A stretch of 64,000 bases of DNA, taken from positions 7,167,501-7,231,500 of the forward strand of contig NC_083523.1 in the NCBI RefSeq assembly GCF_032362555.1, in the 5' to 3' direction. Shown piece after piece: positions 1 through 11,000 of the stretch. The stretch comes from Amyelois transitella (lineage: Eukaryota > Arthropoda > Insecta > Lepidoptera > Pyralidae). Each line of letters begins with the position of its first letter. The stretch's first letter is position 1. Under the pieces are notes generated by a model. It did not search any database and was not told the DNA's origin. It saw only the letters and a program-made list of their open reading frames with translations. Both the position numbers and the translations under genes were made by a program.

Positions 1-1590
1 TTTTTTTTATTTTATTCGTTTGCGTGTTGTAAGGCAAATCAAGTAAATAAAGCTATTAATCTGGTCTTCACCTCACCGGAGAGAATCTCGAGGTGCAGCT
101 TTGACCATGATTCTGGATCGGGTTATTTAGATTTTTACACAAAGCGATTTCCGTCTAAACTCTGAAATATTTGCAAGAGGACCTGTAATGGGTCTTGGTT
201 AGACGTTCAGGGGTCTAAAGATGAGTAGCTTTTCTCACGACATTTTTCTCACCATAAAAGCGCCGGTTAGCACTGAAACTAATGTACAAACTCAAGGTTA
301 GAGAAGAAATCATTGGTGCATGGCCGAGGTATTATTTGAACCTGTTGTATTTTAGTCTTTGTACCAAGAGTTTGGGAGATAAATGAAAACAATCTCTTTC
401 TCATCTTTGTGTATTTTATTGCACTCTAAGTCTTACCGAGCCTAGGGTCCGCTTAATGACCTCACATATCAAGTGAGCGATAAAAATAAATGGCAAACTA
501 TTAGTCACGATTGAGTTATTGGAATAATACATGCAAATATCGATTGAACGGCTTCGATTGGAGTCGATATGAATTCGCATCTTCTCATTACTATTGTTCG
601 CGGAGTTTAAGTGCCAATCAGCATTCTAGACGCGATTTTGGTCTTCCACACTGACGATTGGGTAAGCAAAGTATTTTTAAATGTATTATTTTCATACGCT
701 ATCACGTCTTTACCTCTCATGGGATAGGCAGAGCCGACAGTCTAGAAAACACTGTAAGGCCACGTTATTATTTCTTAAATAATTCCGGAAAGTTAGGTCA
801 CTAATCTCTGTAGTCTATGGAGGCTACTCATGAACGAAATATCTTTAAAAATCACAGGAATGATCTTTTACTGTTTGGTACAAAAGTTCGGAAAGCTGTC
901 TACTTGGCAGTCTACCTGAAAACTGAACCATAAACAGGACAATAAAGCAGAATACAAAAACAACTAGTAAGAATGAATATGCCTTTTGGCTTTTATCCAG
1001 GTAGGCTTTTTAAGTTTCACTAAATATTTGAGAGTTCTTCGCATATAATATTGAGCTGAAATTATGAATTAATTTATTGCAATAATGTGATGATGAATGA
1101 AACAGAATGTTTAAAAAATATTGTTTAGGTATTTGTCAATTTGTCATAGCGGGGTCTATTATTTTAGATGTTTTTTTTTTCTATGACTGAATTGAGGTTA
1201 TAAAAATAGATACTAGGCATTATAATTGAGCGGTACTTTTTTTTTCTATTGATGCCCGGGAACCACACGAAAAAAGGTGGTCAATAATCTTAGATTATTC
1301 TTATTTCTATGGGCGAATTCATAAAAAAACTGAGAAAATGAGTACTTAATCATTAAAGAAAATGCGGTGCGTCCCGGTTTCAAAGCACAGTAGAAAAAGC
1401 AAATGGGTGCAACAATTTAAAAAGTTAACTTAACTATTTGTATTAAGGTACCTAATGTATTGTCCACGTGTACCTAGTGTTACTACTCGCTCTATTTGGC
1501 ATTGATTGTGTGACTTTATGGCGCCATAGGCCAATTTGCGGATTAATTTCCTGTCTATAAAAGTTCAAATTAAACGAAACTAACCAATGC
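1..1590. other. Non-coding flank, no gene seen
   Basis: AT-rich DNA with stops in all frames. I see no convincing exon, splice pair or conserved protein. Short degraded pieces resemble repeat families found elsewhere in the window. It could be intron or intergenic DNA of a gene to the left. Confidence 0.5.
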
Positions 1591-1597
1591 TCTTACG

Positions 1598-1850
1598 GTG
1601 AGGGAAAAAGTCGTGAGGAAACCTGCACATTCAGGCAACTGTAAACATAAGATCCAATACGGGTTAGGTTCCCCTGCAACGGGTTTAGTTCCAGGTTACG
1701 CAGATCAGACGGGAGTCGCATCGTGTAAAAACCTGACTCACCCAATCCAGGATCTAAGGGCTTACCCTGGGCTCCTCTTCAGAGTGGTGAGGATGCAACC
1801 GGGACTAAAGTCAGGAAGAAGAAGAAGGGTTAAATTAAACTTTAAACATC
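1598..1850 (+). repeat. Interspersed repeat carrying a spurious 160-codon ORF
   Basis: This segment shares phrases with several other places in the window: 'acctgactcacccaatcc', 'gtgaggatgcaaccgggact' and the closing purine run 'aggaagaagaag'. Related pieces lie near 5820-5910, 6560-6725, 14940-15060, 51440-51605, 55500-55665 and 62590-62700. A long ORF runs through it (to 2080), but the predicted protein is only a translation of the repeat. Confidence 0.55.
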
Positions 1851-2395
1851 GTACAGCTGAAAAAAACGGGCAAAAGGACGTGAAATTAATTACGGCGTTC
1901 CGTAGGAAGGTCAGGACTACCATTTGGACTTTCTACAAAAAATATTTTCCAAAGTTTCTACAAGAACGGGAGACCGGGAATTATTCGTTATACGCAAGCA
2001 GAACGCAGCTAAGTAAGTATTATAAATGTACTTTTTTCCGGGAACAAATGTATTTCATATGTTATGATATTATGTTGTAATGTATCTCAATTCTTTCATT
2101 TACCCTAACAGCTGAACGTGGCCTTTTAGTCTTTCAAGATTGCTGGCTCTGTCTACCCCACAAGAGATATAGACGTGATTATATGAATGAATGAATGACC
2201 TTCCCCATTTTCAAAACAATTCTGTTGATCGTTGGGAATCATCGTCGTAAGTATAAGTCGTAAGAGTCGATATAAGGACAGCAAAACAATGAGCACCAGT
2301 TGTCCTGCTCTCTAATCCCTAATAACAACACCCGGGATTACTTGATGACAGTTACAGATGAGGCTGTAATAATGGCAGAATATTATAGTGGAGAA

Positions 2396-2660
2396 ATTGG
2401 TGTGCCGTGTGGTTCCTGGCACTAAAGAAAAGGACCACTCCATCTGTTTCCCATGGTTGTCGAAAAAGGTGCCTAAGGGATAGGTTAATAAACTAACTTG
2501 GGGTTCTTCTAGTAGGTGATGGGCTAGCAACCTGTAACTTAATGAATCTAAATTATAATATAAAGCTATGCAACTAAAAGTAGCCCTTCGGTCTTTGCAA
2601 GACTGTTGGCTATGTCTACCCCGTAACGGTCATGTGTATAATATTTATGTATGAAGGTTG
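2396..2660 (+). repeat. SINE/RTE-tail repeat (family 1), degraded full unit
   Basis: The unit starts with 'gtgccgtgtggttcctggca', passes through 'gtgatgggctagcaacctgt' and 'gactgttggct', and ends in the 'gtctaccccgtaa' block. This is the window's commonest repeat. Complete copies are about 250-260 bp and end in (TATG)n. The shared 3' block with RTE elements suggests a SINE mobilised by an RTE LINE. Confidence 0.75.
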
Positions 2661-2727
2661 ATAAATGTCGACACGCCAAGACGTAGATAACTATAATGTG
2701 TACAAATTTCAAAATATTAGTTAAAAC

Positions 2728-3035
2728 TAGCTGTGCCCGCGACTTCGTCCGTGTGGGATAGTTATTTTGGGCATCATTGAAGCTCTCAAGGATAAATAAT
2801 TTTCCCCGTTCTTTTCACATATTCCATTATATCGATTCATAAATGACGAAGTTCCATACAAACTTGCACCCCCTATTTCGTCCCCTTGGGATAGAATTTC
2901 AGGATAAAAACTAGCCTATATTCTAATCCAGGTTACTAACTATATCTGTGCCTGAATTTCGTTCAGATCCGTTCCGTAGATTTTGCGTGATGCGCGTACA
3001 AACATACAGACAGACAGACAAAAATTCGAGTTCGA
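2728..3035 (-). mobile_element. Helitron-like non-autonomous element, 3' end at the left
   Basis: The left edge reads 'actagctgtgcccgcgactt', the reverse complement of the '...gcgggg...ctagt' end seen at 20041-20064. The right part contains 'caaacatacagacagacaga'. This arrangement is typical of a very common lepidopteran repeat whose ends (TC...CTAG, inserted between A and T) fit Helitrons. The class assignment is inference. Confidence 0.5.
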
Positions 3036-3359
3036 GGCGAGTTCGAAGTCGAGGCGAGAGGCTAGTACATAATATTAGAACGTTCGTAGGTGGCAGTCCT
3101 ACCCATAAAAATTAAAGAGGTCGTTAGCTGAATGAAGTCGAATGCGTGTTGCTTTTATCTGTTATCAATCTAGCGCTTGTATAAACAAACATTCCATCCA
3201 ATTAATTGAACTTTCATATTTAGCACACTGCCCAAAGTAATTTCTTCGCAATGACAATGTATTAACAGCCCTACCTTAATATACAGTGCATGATTATGTA
3301 ATAACTAGGATTTTCTTATAGCCGATGGGTTGTAGACATATATAAATTAGAATGAATGT

Positions 3360-3545
3360 CTGAAATAGTGACAGGTTGTTAGCCCATCACCAACATGGCA
3401 TCCTGTCACTATTTGAATCTCACTTCTCTTTAAGCCAAACAGCTGAGTGTGGCCTAGCTTTAGTCTTTTCAATAGTAATGGGTCTGTCTATCCCGCTACG
3501 GATGGAGACGTGACGATTATGTATATATGTATTATGTAATCACGT
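3360..3545. repeat. Broken, rearranged family-1 SINE pieces
   Basis: A reverse-strand piece ('gtgacaggttgttagcccatcacc' region, 3369-3400) abuts a forward-strand 3' piece with 'aaacagctgagtgtggcc' and the '(t)atgtatatatgta' tail. The opposite orientations show two insertions or an inversion. Confidence 0.55.
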
Positions 3546-3767
3546 CTTTTTCTCCTACTTGGTCGACAGAGCTATTATTCTCGCTAAGACATTGATGCAA
3601 ATCAGGCCACGTCCAGATATTAACAAGTTTCTACCTAACTAGGTAGGTAACTACCTGTTTCAATTCGAAGCTCGATTCCATTATAATTATGCCATTCAGT
3701 TAACAATGGCTTTGTCTACCCTGTGAGGGATAAAGAAGTGAATTGTTTGAAAGCCGATAACAATTGG

Positions 3768-3875
3768 CTTTTTCGATTGCTAAATAATCTTGCATGGAGA
3801 TGTACGATTATTTAGCAATCGAAAAAGTTCACATTTGAAAACATTTCACCGCTGAAATGTTTTCAAATGTGAACT
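3768..3875. repeat. Two back-to-back perfect hairpins
   Basis: Hairpin 1 has 22-base arms at 3768-3789 and 3806-3827 with no mismatch. Hairpin 2 has 23-base arms at 3826-3848 and 3853-3875 around a 4-base loop (ccgc), also perfect. The two stems share two bases, so the segment could fold into a continuous double stem-loop. No ORF crosses it. The perfection suggests a recent inverted duplication or a small MITE. Confidence 0.85.
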
Positions 3876-4593
3876 GTTTCGATGACCGCTCATATAATAC
3901 AATTTAAAAGACTTATTTCCAAATGTTTTCAATTGTGTTCTCTTTTCTCCGGTACCAACAATTTATACTAAGGTTTTTTCAAGGCAGGACTGTAAGGCAT
4001 GGCGTGAACCACCTTAGACCCCAACTTGCTTATCATCTGGCAGATTGAGGTCAAACTCACTTGAATTCCAAATATAGAATTAAAAAAACAAACTTTTTCT
4101 ATTGCGAATGACACTGATTTTGGAAGGAAGTTTAAGTATATATCTACTCTAAGGAGGGAAGGAAAAATTCAACGTGTCAGCTGGTTCCGTTCTCACGTAG
4201 ATCCTAAAAGTCGGTCAAGGAAAAAGGCGAGAGGTTCATTTCCAAAAGGGCGATGGGTTAACAACCTGTCACTATTTCAGACATTCTTTCTTATTTGTAT
4301 ATGACTAGCAACATTTTAAATACAAACAAAATCCATCCACAACTTTCCGAGATAAGCACTTACATACAGACAGGGCTTTACTTTATAATATGCAGTAGGT
4401 TGGAAAAAATAACAAGAAAATAAAAAAATAAATTTCGTGACACTATATTTGGTAATAACTTCAAATCAGACATGTGGCATGTTCTCAATTTTTCTCCATT
4501 TTTAATATAAAAATAGAAAAACATTTATAAATAAAATTACATTTATAAAAAAAAATATGTAATTTTTTGTATCCGTCTAAAATCGCCGCAGCC

Positions 4594-5565
4594 ATGATAA
4601 ACCTGTTCCATTTATTGGTTGCGGTGGTCACCTTTGTGATATTCTTACTCAAACAGAAATGTACAAATTCACCGATATGTGTAAGTTTTCCTTCTAATAT
4701 TTAAAACTCTTCTCTCTATTTTTTGCGTAGTCCTGATTGCTTCATCAACCGTTGGTTACAAGGTTATTCAGCAGGTTGCACTTATGTGAAATGCGGAGCG
4801 ATCCCATGATGTCCTCAAAATGGCAAGAAGCCCTTCTTGCTATTTTGAGGACTTTGCCTCCGAGCCCCGCAGCTAAGGGATAAACCCTTCAGTGATCCCG
4901 TACTGGAGGGTTTGTAGTAAGTACGCTAGCACACTAGGCGCTAAGAGTTACGGACTCCTGGCACCTAGTGTGTGATTTCCCCTTCGATAACAAAAAACAA
5001 GAGTTGTATGAACTGCTGCCGGCATGCCATAAAAAGGCTTTAAGGCAGTTTGAGTCTTTTTTTGGTAAACTAAGTACTGTCAGGCTTGTTCAAATTCAAG
5101 TCAAGTTTTAATTTGTATAATATGCTTTTTTCTATAAGCTGCCTCCTATATTTACAGGAACAGTACAGTGGCTCTACTCCAACTTAGCCTCTTAGCTTAA
5201 ATCGAGGGCATCTGGGTGAAAGATGGCAAAGGGCAAAGAGATGTTCCACTTTAATTGAACTAAAATAATTTGTCAATTTATAGTTATTCGTCTTATCATC
5301 GCACGATACCCCCACACCCAACGGTGAAAAAGGTGTGCACTCAGCACTATACATACATAATTCATTATTGTTTCAGATAAAATCAAGCAGGCCGCTCTAC
5401 TTCTACGGAGATCCTCTATACGCAGATTATAATGCAGTGAAATCCAACAGCTACCTGGTACTCCGCCCTCGATACGAGTGGTCTAACACCTACAAGCCTA
5501 AATACAAGCGAGATCCACAAATAAGTGTGGATAATGAAGACATAGACTATCAACCGTTGGATTAG
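4594..5565 (+). CDS. Small single-pass, Tyr-rich protein, unrecognised (91 aa)
   Basis: Two exons, 4594-4680 and 5377-5565, join in phase 0 to give 91 aa. The start has a good context (gccgcagccATG). The donor is gtaagt; the acceptor is ttgtttcag. Residues 2-19 form one hydrophobic segment (INLFHLLVAVVTFVIFLL), which could be a signal anchor or signal peptide. The rest is polar, with nine tyrosines, dibasic stretches and an acidic C-terminus (DNEDIDYQPLD). No enzyme motif or conserved family is recognised. A poly(A) signal, AATAAA, lies at 5787-5792. The gene converges on the small minus-strand gene at 6132-6989, 566 bp away. The matching phase and splice sites make it a likely real gene; function unknown. 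Confidence 0.6.
4766..5060. repeat. Hairpin-rich intron segment of the 91-aa gene
   Basis: The only intron of the 4594 gene holds a stem at 4812-4854 (arms 'cctcaaaatggcaagaag' and 'cttcttgctattttgagg') and another near 4930-4972 ('cacactaggcgc' against 'gcacctagtgtg'). It is GC-richer than its surroundings. It may be an inserted element, but termini and target duplication were not resolved. Confidence 0.5.
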
Positions 5566-5786
5566 AAACAATATATTTGGTCTTCTATATTTCTCGTGGC
5601 TAAGATTTTCAAATCAGCATTTTTTACAACATTACATTACATCTTTTGTTCCGCATTTGCAATTCTTGAATCCTTGGCTGGTCTCTGAATGGAAGAAAGC
5701 TCTTAATTGTACCGTCATATTATATGGTCCCATTTAATTTTGTAATAGGTACTTTAAAAAATGTTTTTTCGTACCAAGTGTAGTAA

Positions 5787-5792
5787 ATAAAA
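5787..5792 (+). terminator. Poly(A) signal AATAAA, 91-aa gene
   Basis: It lies about 220 bases after the stop codon at 5563-5565, the first canonical hexamer downstream. Confidence 0.45.
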
Positions 5793-6131
5793 AGTTTTGG
5801 GCAATGTTGTGTTTCATTGATAAATTCTGGAGCGTTGGCTAATCCTGGATATATCCTTACCTCTCTCAAGAGAAACCAGTCCTCCACAACCTTTGCAGGT
5901 GAATCAAACCCATATTTTTTCCCCTTATTTTGTTTTATCAAATGAAATGCTGCCTACCTATTCTCTTTGTTGCCATTTAACGCCATCCACGGAAATAAGT
6001 ACTTGGTAATCACACAACACTTTTTTATACAGGTGCATTAAATGAAGCCCCCATTCGCGATTATAAGCAACATTTAATACACTAGCAACATATAAGAAAA
6101 ATATATATAAAAAGACTAAATTATTCCAAAT

Positions 6132-6989
6132 TCAAGTAGGATGCCTAGAAGGTGATGTGAAGCTCCGTCTCCTAGTTGCTGGGACCATCAGGAACCGGGC
6201 ATTCTTCTTGTAATACGGGCAGGCTGGCTCATCGCAACCCAGCACTTCTGCCTCGCGTACAATGTTGCCTTAAAACGAGATAAAAAAATATTGATAGAAA
6301 GGCTAACAAACTTGAGATAGATTCTTCTTTTAGGCTATGAACTAGAAATCCTTACGCTATTTGAATCTCAATTTCAATCTTTCAGTTTGTATTATGTTTT
6401 TGTTTTGTCTTGAACTGTATGTTATATGTACCAAAGTGGTAATGGTACCTAATAGTCTGGATGCAGGCAGCTTATAACGGGTCAAGGTAAGTAACAAGAC
6501 ATTAGAACCCCTCAACCCAACCTCTTATGAATAATCACCTGAACTTATGCTCTGCGCTTAGGTGAATAGGCAACCTGGTAACAACCTTGCCTCTTTGGAG
6601 AGAACCCGAACTGCGCATTTTGACTTTGCCTGGATTGAGTGAGTCTGGTTTTTACATGAAACGATTGTCTATTGACTGACGTCCCAGCTCCGCAACCTTT
6701 GCAGGGGAAAACCTTAACCATTGGATCATGGTAAAAGCTCCACAAGACGAATGTGCCTTATTACCTTAATCGCCTTTTACGACAACCTCGGAAAAAGATG
6801 GCATGGTCCTGTTCTATTAAAGTACCGGGACGGCATCAGGTGAACTAACATACCATTTCTCTGTAATAATTCATCGCCTAATATAAGGCGTCGAGCACAC
6901 GCAAGCAAGCAGGGCCCACATAGGGCGACTGCACACAAAGCTGCAATGAATTCCAGCAGAAACATTCCAGCCTCAAACCACATGGTCAT
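6132..6989 (-). CDS. Small Cys-rich membrane protein, unrecognised (90 aa)
   Basis: On the minus strand, exon 1 is 6989-6854 and exon 2 is 6268-6132. They join in phase 1 to give 90 aa. The donor is gtatgt; the acceptor is ttttaag. Residues about 9-31 are strongly hydrophobic with four cysteines (MFLLEFIAALCAVALCGPCL), then a short basic stretch. This suits a single-pass membrane protein with possible palmitoylation, or an uncleaved signal anchor. The tail has a Cys pair (GCDEPACPYY) and a basic, Ser-rich end (RRRSFTS). The phase match and hydrophobic N-terminus argue for a real gene. Its 3' end faces the 91-aa gene at 4594-5565; its 5' end diverges from the PAPS transporter. Function unknown. 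Confidence 0.6.
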
Positions 6990-8031
6990 CTTTTAAGGTA
7001 TCCATATGGACGTATAATAAGTCTTAACAATTCTACGAGGTATTGTGAATTCGAACTAATTCATTAAAAGTTAAAATAGGTATCAAAATAAATACTTTTA
7101 ATCAAAATTACTTTAGATTAGACTGCTAAAATATATGACATTTTTACGTGTCGTTGACAGAGTGTGTAAAAATCTCACTCAGAAATGAGGTCTTCTTCTT
7201 GTAACAAAAGTAAAAATTACTCTTTGTATTTAGGTATAGGTATGCTGTGAAATTAAAATTTTTACCTCAAAACACAATAAAACAAAATATTATAAACTCT
7301 ATTAAAGCAATTGCAGATTTCTTATTAAATTTAGTCTAAAACATTTAGGTTTTACAATTTAAGTAGGTATGTACCTACTTACAAATAAAGTGTTACTGAA
7401 ATAAAATATCAATACTTGCCTTTGACTGAATCAGATTACCGGTTTTGTTTTAGAGTAGGTACCTACCGTTTTTTTTAATAAATTAAGGAAACTTGTTCGG
7501 CTTTTTATTTTAGCTACCTTCGATTTACTTCGTGTGATTCACTTTCTGTAAGAGGCTTCTGTACATGTTTTTAGTCAAGTTCATATGAAACCACTTGCAT
7601 AGTATCTGTGGTTTGGCCTTATTGGCGGGAACCCAATCGTGTTGTTTACCCAGAAATAATACTGAAAGAACGAGAACGTACAAGTCTCTGAAATAATTCT
7701 TCAGAGGCTTCAAGTAATGTAAAAAAGCCAAAGGCCTGTGTCATTGTCACTATTCAGCATACCAGTGCCTGATGTTAGATTGTCAGATGAAAGCACCAAG
7801 GACATTGTACGTAAACCCGATGACAGACATAACGATGACATGATTGACATGTGTCAACTGCTCAGTAAAATAATGTCAGTCGGCGGATGTGAATGTTTTA
7901 CAATTTTCATTAAATTTAATTGTTTAAAAAAATGTACACAATACAAATTAACTAGTTAGGTGGTAATCCTTAATTAAGGGGTTATAGTGCAATACTTTAA
8001 ACATAAATTTAAATGTGTACCGTGTGGCAAA
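6990..8031. promoter_or_regulatory. Divergent intergenic region with 5' leader of the PAPS transporter
   Basis: This 1 kb separates the minus-strand 90-aa gene from the first coding exon of the transporter. It should hold both promoters. It contains back-to-back ORFs, minus 7731-7525 (68 codons) and plus 7738-7962. The plus ORF has balanced charged residues (PDVRLSDESTKDIVRKPDD) after a 'ctattcag' and could be an upstream ORF in the transporter's leader or a relic exon. No TATA box stands out. Family-1 repeats are absent, unlike the flanking introns. Confidence 0.4.
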
Positions 8032-11000
8032 ATGAAAGGAAAAATTATAGTTGGGTATGTGTATTATTTTCCGCTTTCATGATGAATTTTAAGTCATGTG
8101 AGTTGCAGAAAGTACTTATATTTTGGTAGACTACTCTCCTGTATGCCTTCTGACAAACTTCGTTATGATTCCTAACTGAATTATTATAACGTTAACTTTA
8201 ACGTGTTAACTGTCCTCATATAAGACTCTACCCTTATCAAATTATTATACTCCTGTGAAAACTAGATTGTATGACAACTATAATTTTCAGTTGCCACTAT
8301 CTACCTAAAATTTAAATTCTGGTATGTTGAGCAGAAGAATCTTCGTTTAACCATTCAGATTATCTATAGGGTTTATTGCTTCATATAAAAATGTAATGTT
8401 AAGTCTTTATATGTTCAGTCTTGAAAAGACCGAATGGCCAAGTTCAGCTATTAAGCTTAATGATAGAATTGAGATTCAAATAGTGACAGGTTGCTAACCC
8501 ATCGCCTAAAAAAGTATCCCAAGTTTGTAAGCTTATCCCTAAGTCGTGGGAAAGAGATGGAGTGATCCTATTCTTTTTTGTATTAGTGCCGGGAACCACA
8601 CGGCACATAATATACATACAACTTATATGCATATAAACAATTTTATATAGTAGCTCAACTGTATAGACTTTATCAGATATGCATGGTACCAATTAGTGAC
8701 AGATATGCATTTTAATTTTATAATTAAAAAGGTCATGAGTTACATAAAAAAGATTGTTGACAGAGGATGAAGTATGCAGATAATGTGAGTGAGTGTAGTC
8801 TCTGCCTACCCTCTGGGAAAGGGGTGTGATGATGTATATGTTTGTATAAATATACTAGATTCCACTTACACCTTTGTCGTTGTGTATCCTATGCAAAATT
8901 TCATGTAGATTGTTCCAGTGGTTTCGTATTGAAAGACAGTCATACAAACACACTTTGTTAATTATTATATAAGTATTGTATATATTTTTTCAGGTTGGTA
9001 AGTATATCATGCTTGCTGCTAATACTGGTGTTTGGGAGGATTTACAAAAGCCTCCTGGTGGCTTACGAGAAGTCCGGCAAACTCGTTGAAGATGATTACT
9101 CATGGTTGGTGTTATTAATTTTTATTACTCTTCTTGGTAGATCTATGAGTGAATTGGTGTAAAGAAAATGGTCTGCATCTGCAATTTCAAACTTATTTAA
9201 AAAATGAATATATATTTTCCATTGATACTGTAAAAGGCGACTAAGGGAAAGGTTAATAAACTTAGAATTCTTCTTGTAGGTGGTGGGCTAGAAACCTGTT
9301 ACTACTATGTATCTCAATTCCATCATAAAGCCGTACAGCTCAATATGGCCTTTTAGTGTTTTTAAGTCTGTTGGGTCTGTCTACCCCGCTTCCTCCAAAG
9401 AATACAATTTTAAATTATTATATTAATTTCAGGGTGGTTGTACTATTTCTCAATTTGGCTGGTTATGCGACCATCCTTCTTCCTGGCGTGATGCTTTACA
9501 AATACTTGGAGAAAACTAATTATTTTCATAAGATAGGTGAGTTTAAGATGGTTATTAAGGGTGTTTATGCCTAACAGCTGAACATAGACTGTCAGTCTTT
9601 TAAGACTGCTAGCTCTGTGTACCCGGCAAGGGATATAGACGTGTTTATATGAGTGAATGAGTTTTAAATTTGTGCTACATATTTATATGTACTTGTTTTG
9701 TTTAAATGATTGTTGATGTACCAAATAAGATAAATAAAATTGTTTAGACATTTAAACTTTAGGTAAAATGTTACAGATATGATTAGAGATATTTTAATAA
9801 TTCATTGAATAACGGTTGGACTGCTTGCTTAGACAAGAGATCCAGCAAGTAGCCACCTCTGGATAGCAGGTTACTTGGTGAGCGCTGAAGAAGAGACCAA
9901 AGGGGAGGGTTCGGGGTTTATGTTGTGCCCGGGCGGCACAGCATGTATTGCATGTAGAGGCATAACCCATATTTAAATAATAAATATATATGGGACAAAC
10001 TACACAGATTGAGTTAGCCTCGAAGTAAGTTCGAAACTTGTGTTACGAGACACTAACTCAACGATACTATATTTTATAATAAATACTTATATAGATAAAC
10101 AGCCAAGACCCAAGCCAATCAGAGAAAGTACGTTTTTCATCATGCCCTGGCCGGGATTCGAACCCAGAACCTCCTGTGACACAGACAAGCGCACTACCGC
10201 TGCGCCACAAAGGCCGTAGACCGTAGCTGGTAGATCTAGATATCAAAGTATATATAGTATTATAAAGTTAGTTTCTTAAGGGCTAAAATGTAACAAATAA
10301 TTCCAAAGTTGATTGAAAAGTCTTATGAAATGGTGTTTTTGTTAAAACTAAAATAAGGCTAGCTGATACACTTAAGTGGATAAAAAGGTAGGAGTTGGTA
10401 GGCCTAGACAAACGTGCTTTGATCAAATTAAGGACGTCCAGAATAAGGTCGGGTCAAGAGTACCCAAAACTGGCTTCCCCTCCCGGGAAAAAGGCGTCGT
10501 GTTTATGTATGTATGACACATCAAAAGAAATATATAACACCCCTTGTTCATACATCAGGGGTTTAAAATATTATAAAACAAGAAACAAAAGTTACGTTTT
10601 CACAACAAAAGAATACTATGAAGGCCTAAATAGTCCCATATCGTGATCGTGGTAATCTTTATACCCACATGAAAATGTCAATGTTACCACAATAAATATG
10701 AAAGGTTTCTCCTTCGAATTGATTTTATTCAAGGCATATTACATGCTTTAGTAATTTGACTATGGTTACTAATAAATCTTACAATGTATATTAAATAACA
10801 AGTAGCTATGTGTTTTTTAAATAATCGTAATAGCTTTATTGTCTTTTAACCCCGTTAATCCGTTCACAAAGTGATTTTTTTTTTATATATTTTTTTTATC
10901 ACTATCCAGGACGAGAACCCTGTGTAATTAGAGTACCTATGCTGCGGCTCCGCTCGTGAAAAACAAAACATCTTCATATTCAACCTAGATGGCAAATTTT

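Noticed and set aside
1598-2080. 160-codon ORF on the plus strand
   Set aside because: It runs through an interspersed repeat with relatives elsewhere in the window; the protein has no domain and is Lys/Arg-rich from the repeat's purine runs.
7525-7731. 68-codon minus ORF (MAFLHYLKPLKNYF...)
   Set aside because: Coding-like at first sight but no recognisable family, no confirmed splice partner and abutted by an opposite ORF; kept only as a note in the divergent region.
10140-10217. tRNA gene on the minus strand (A and B boxes)
   Set aside because: The cloverleaf stems do not close and the tRNA-like head continues into a SINE body shared with four other loci.
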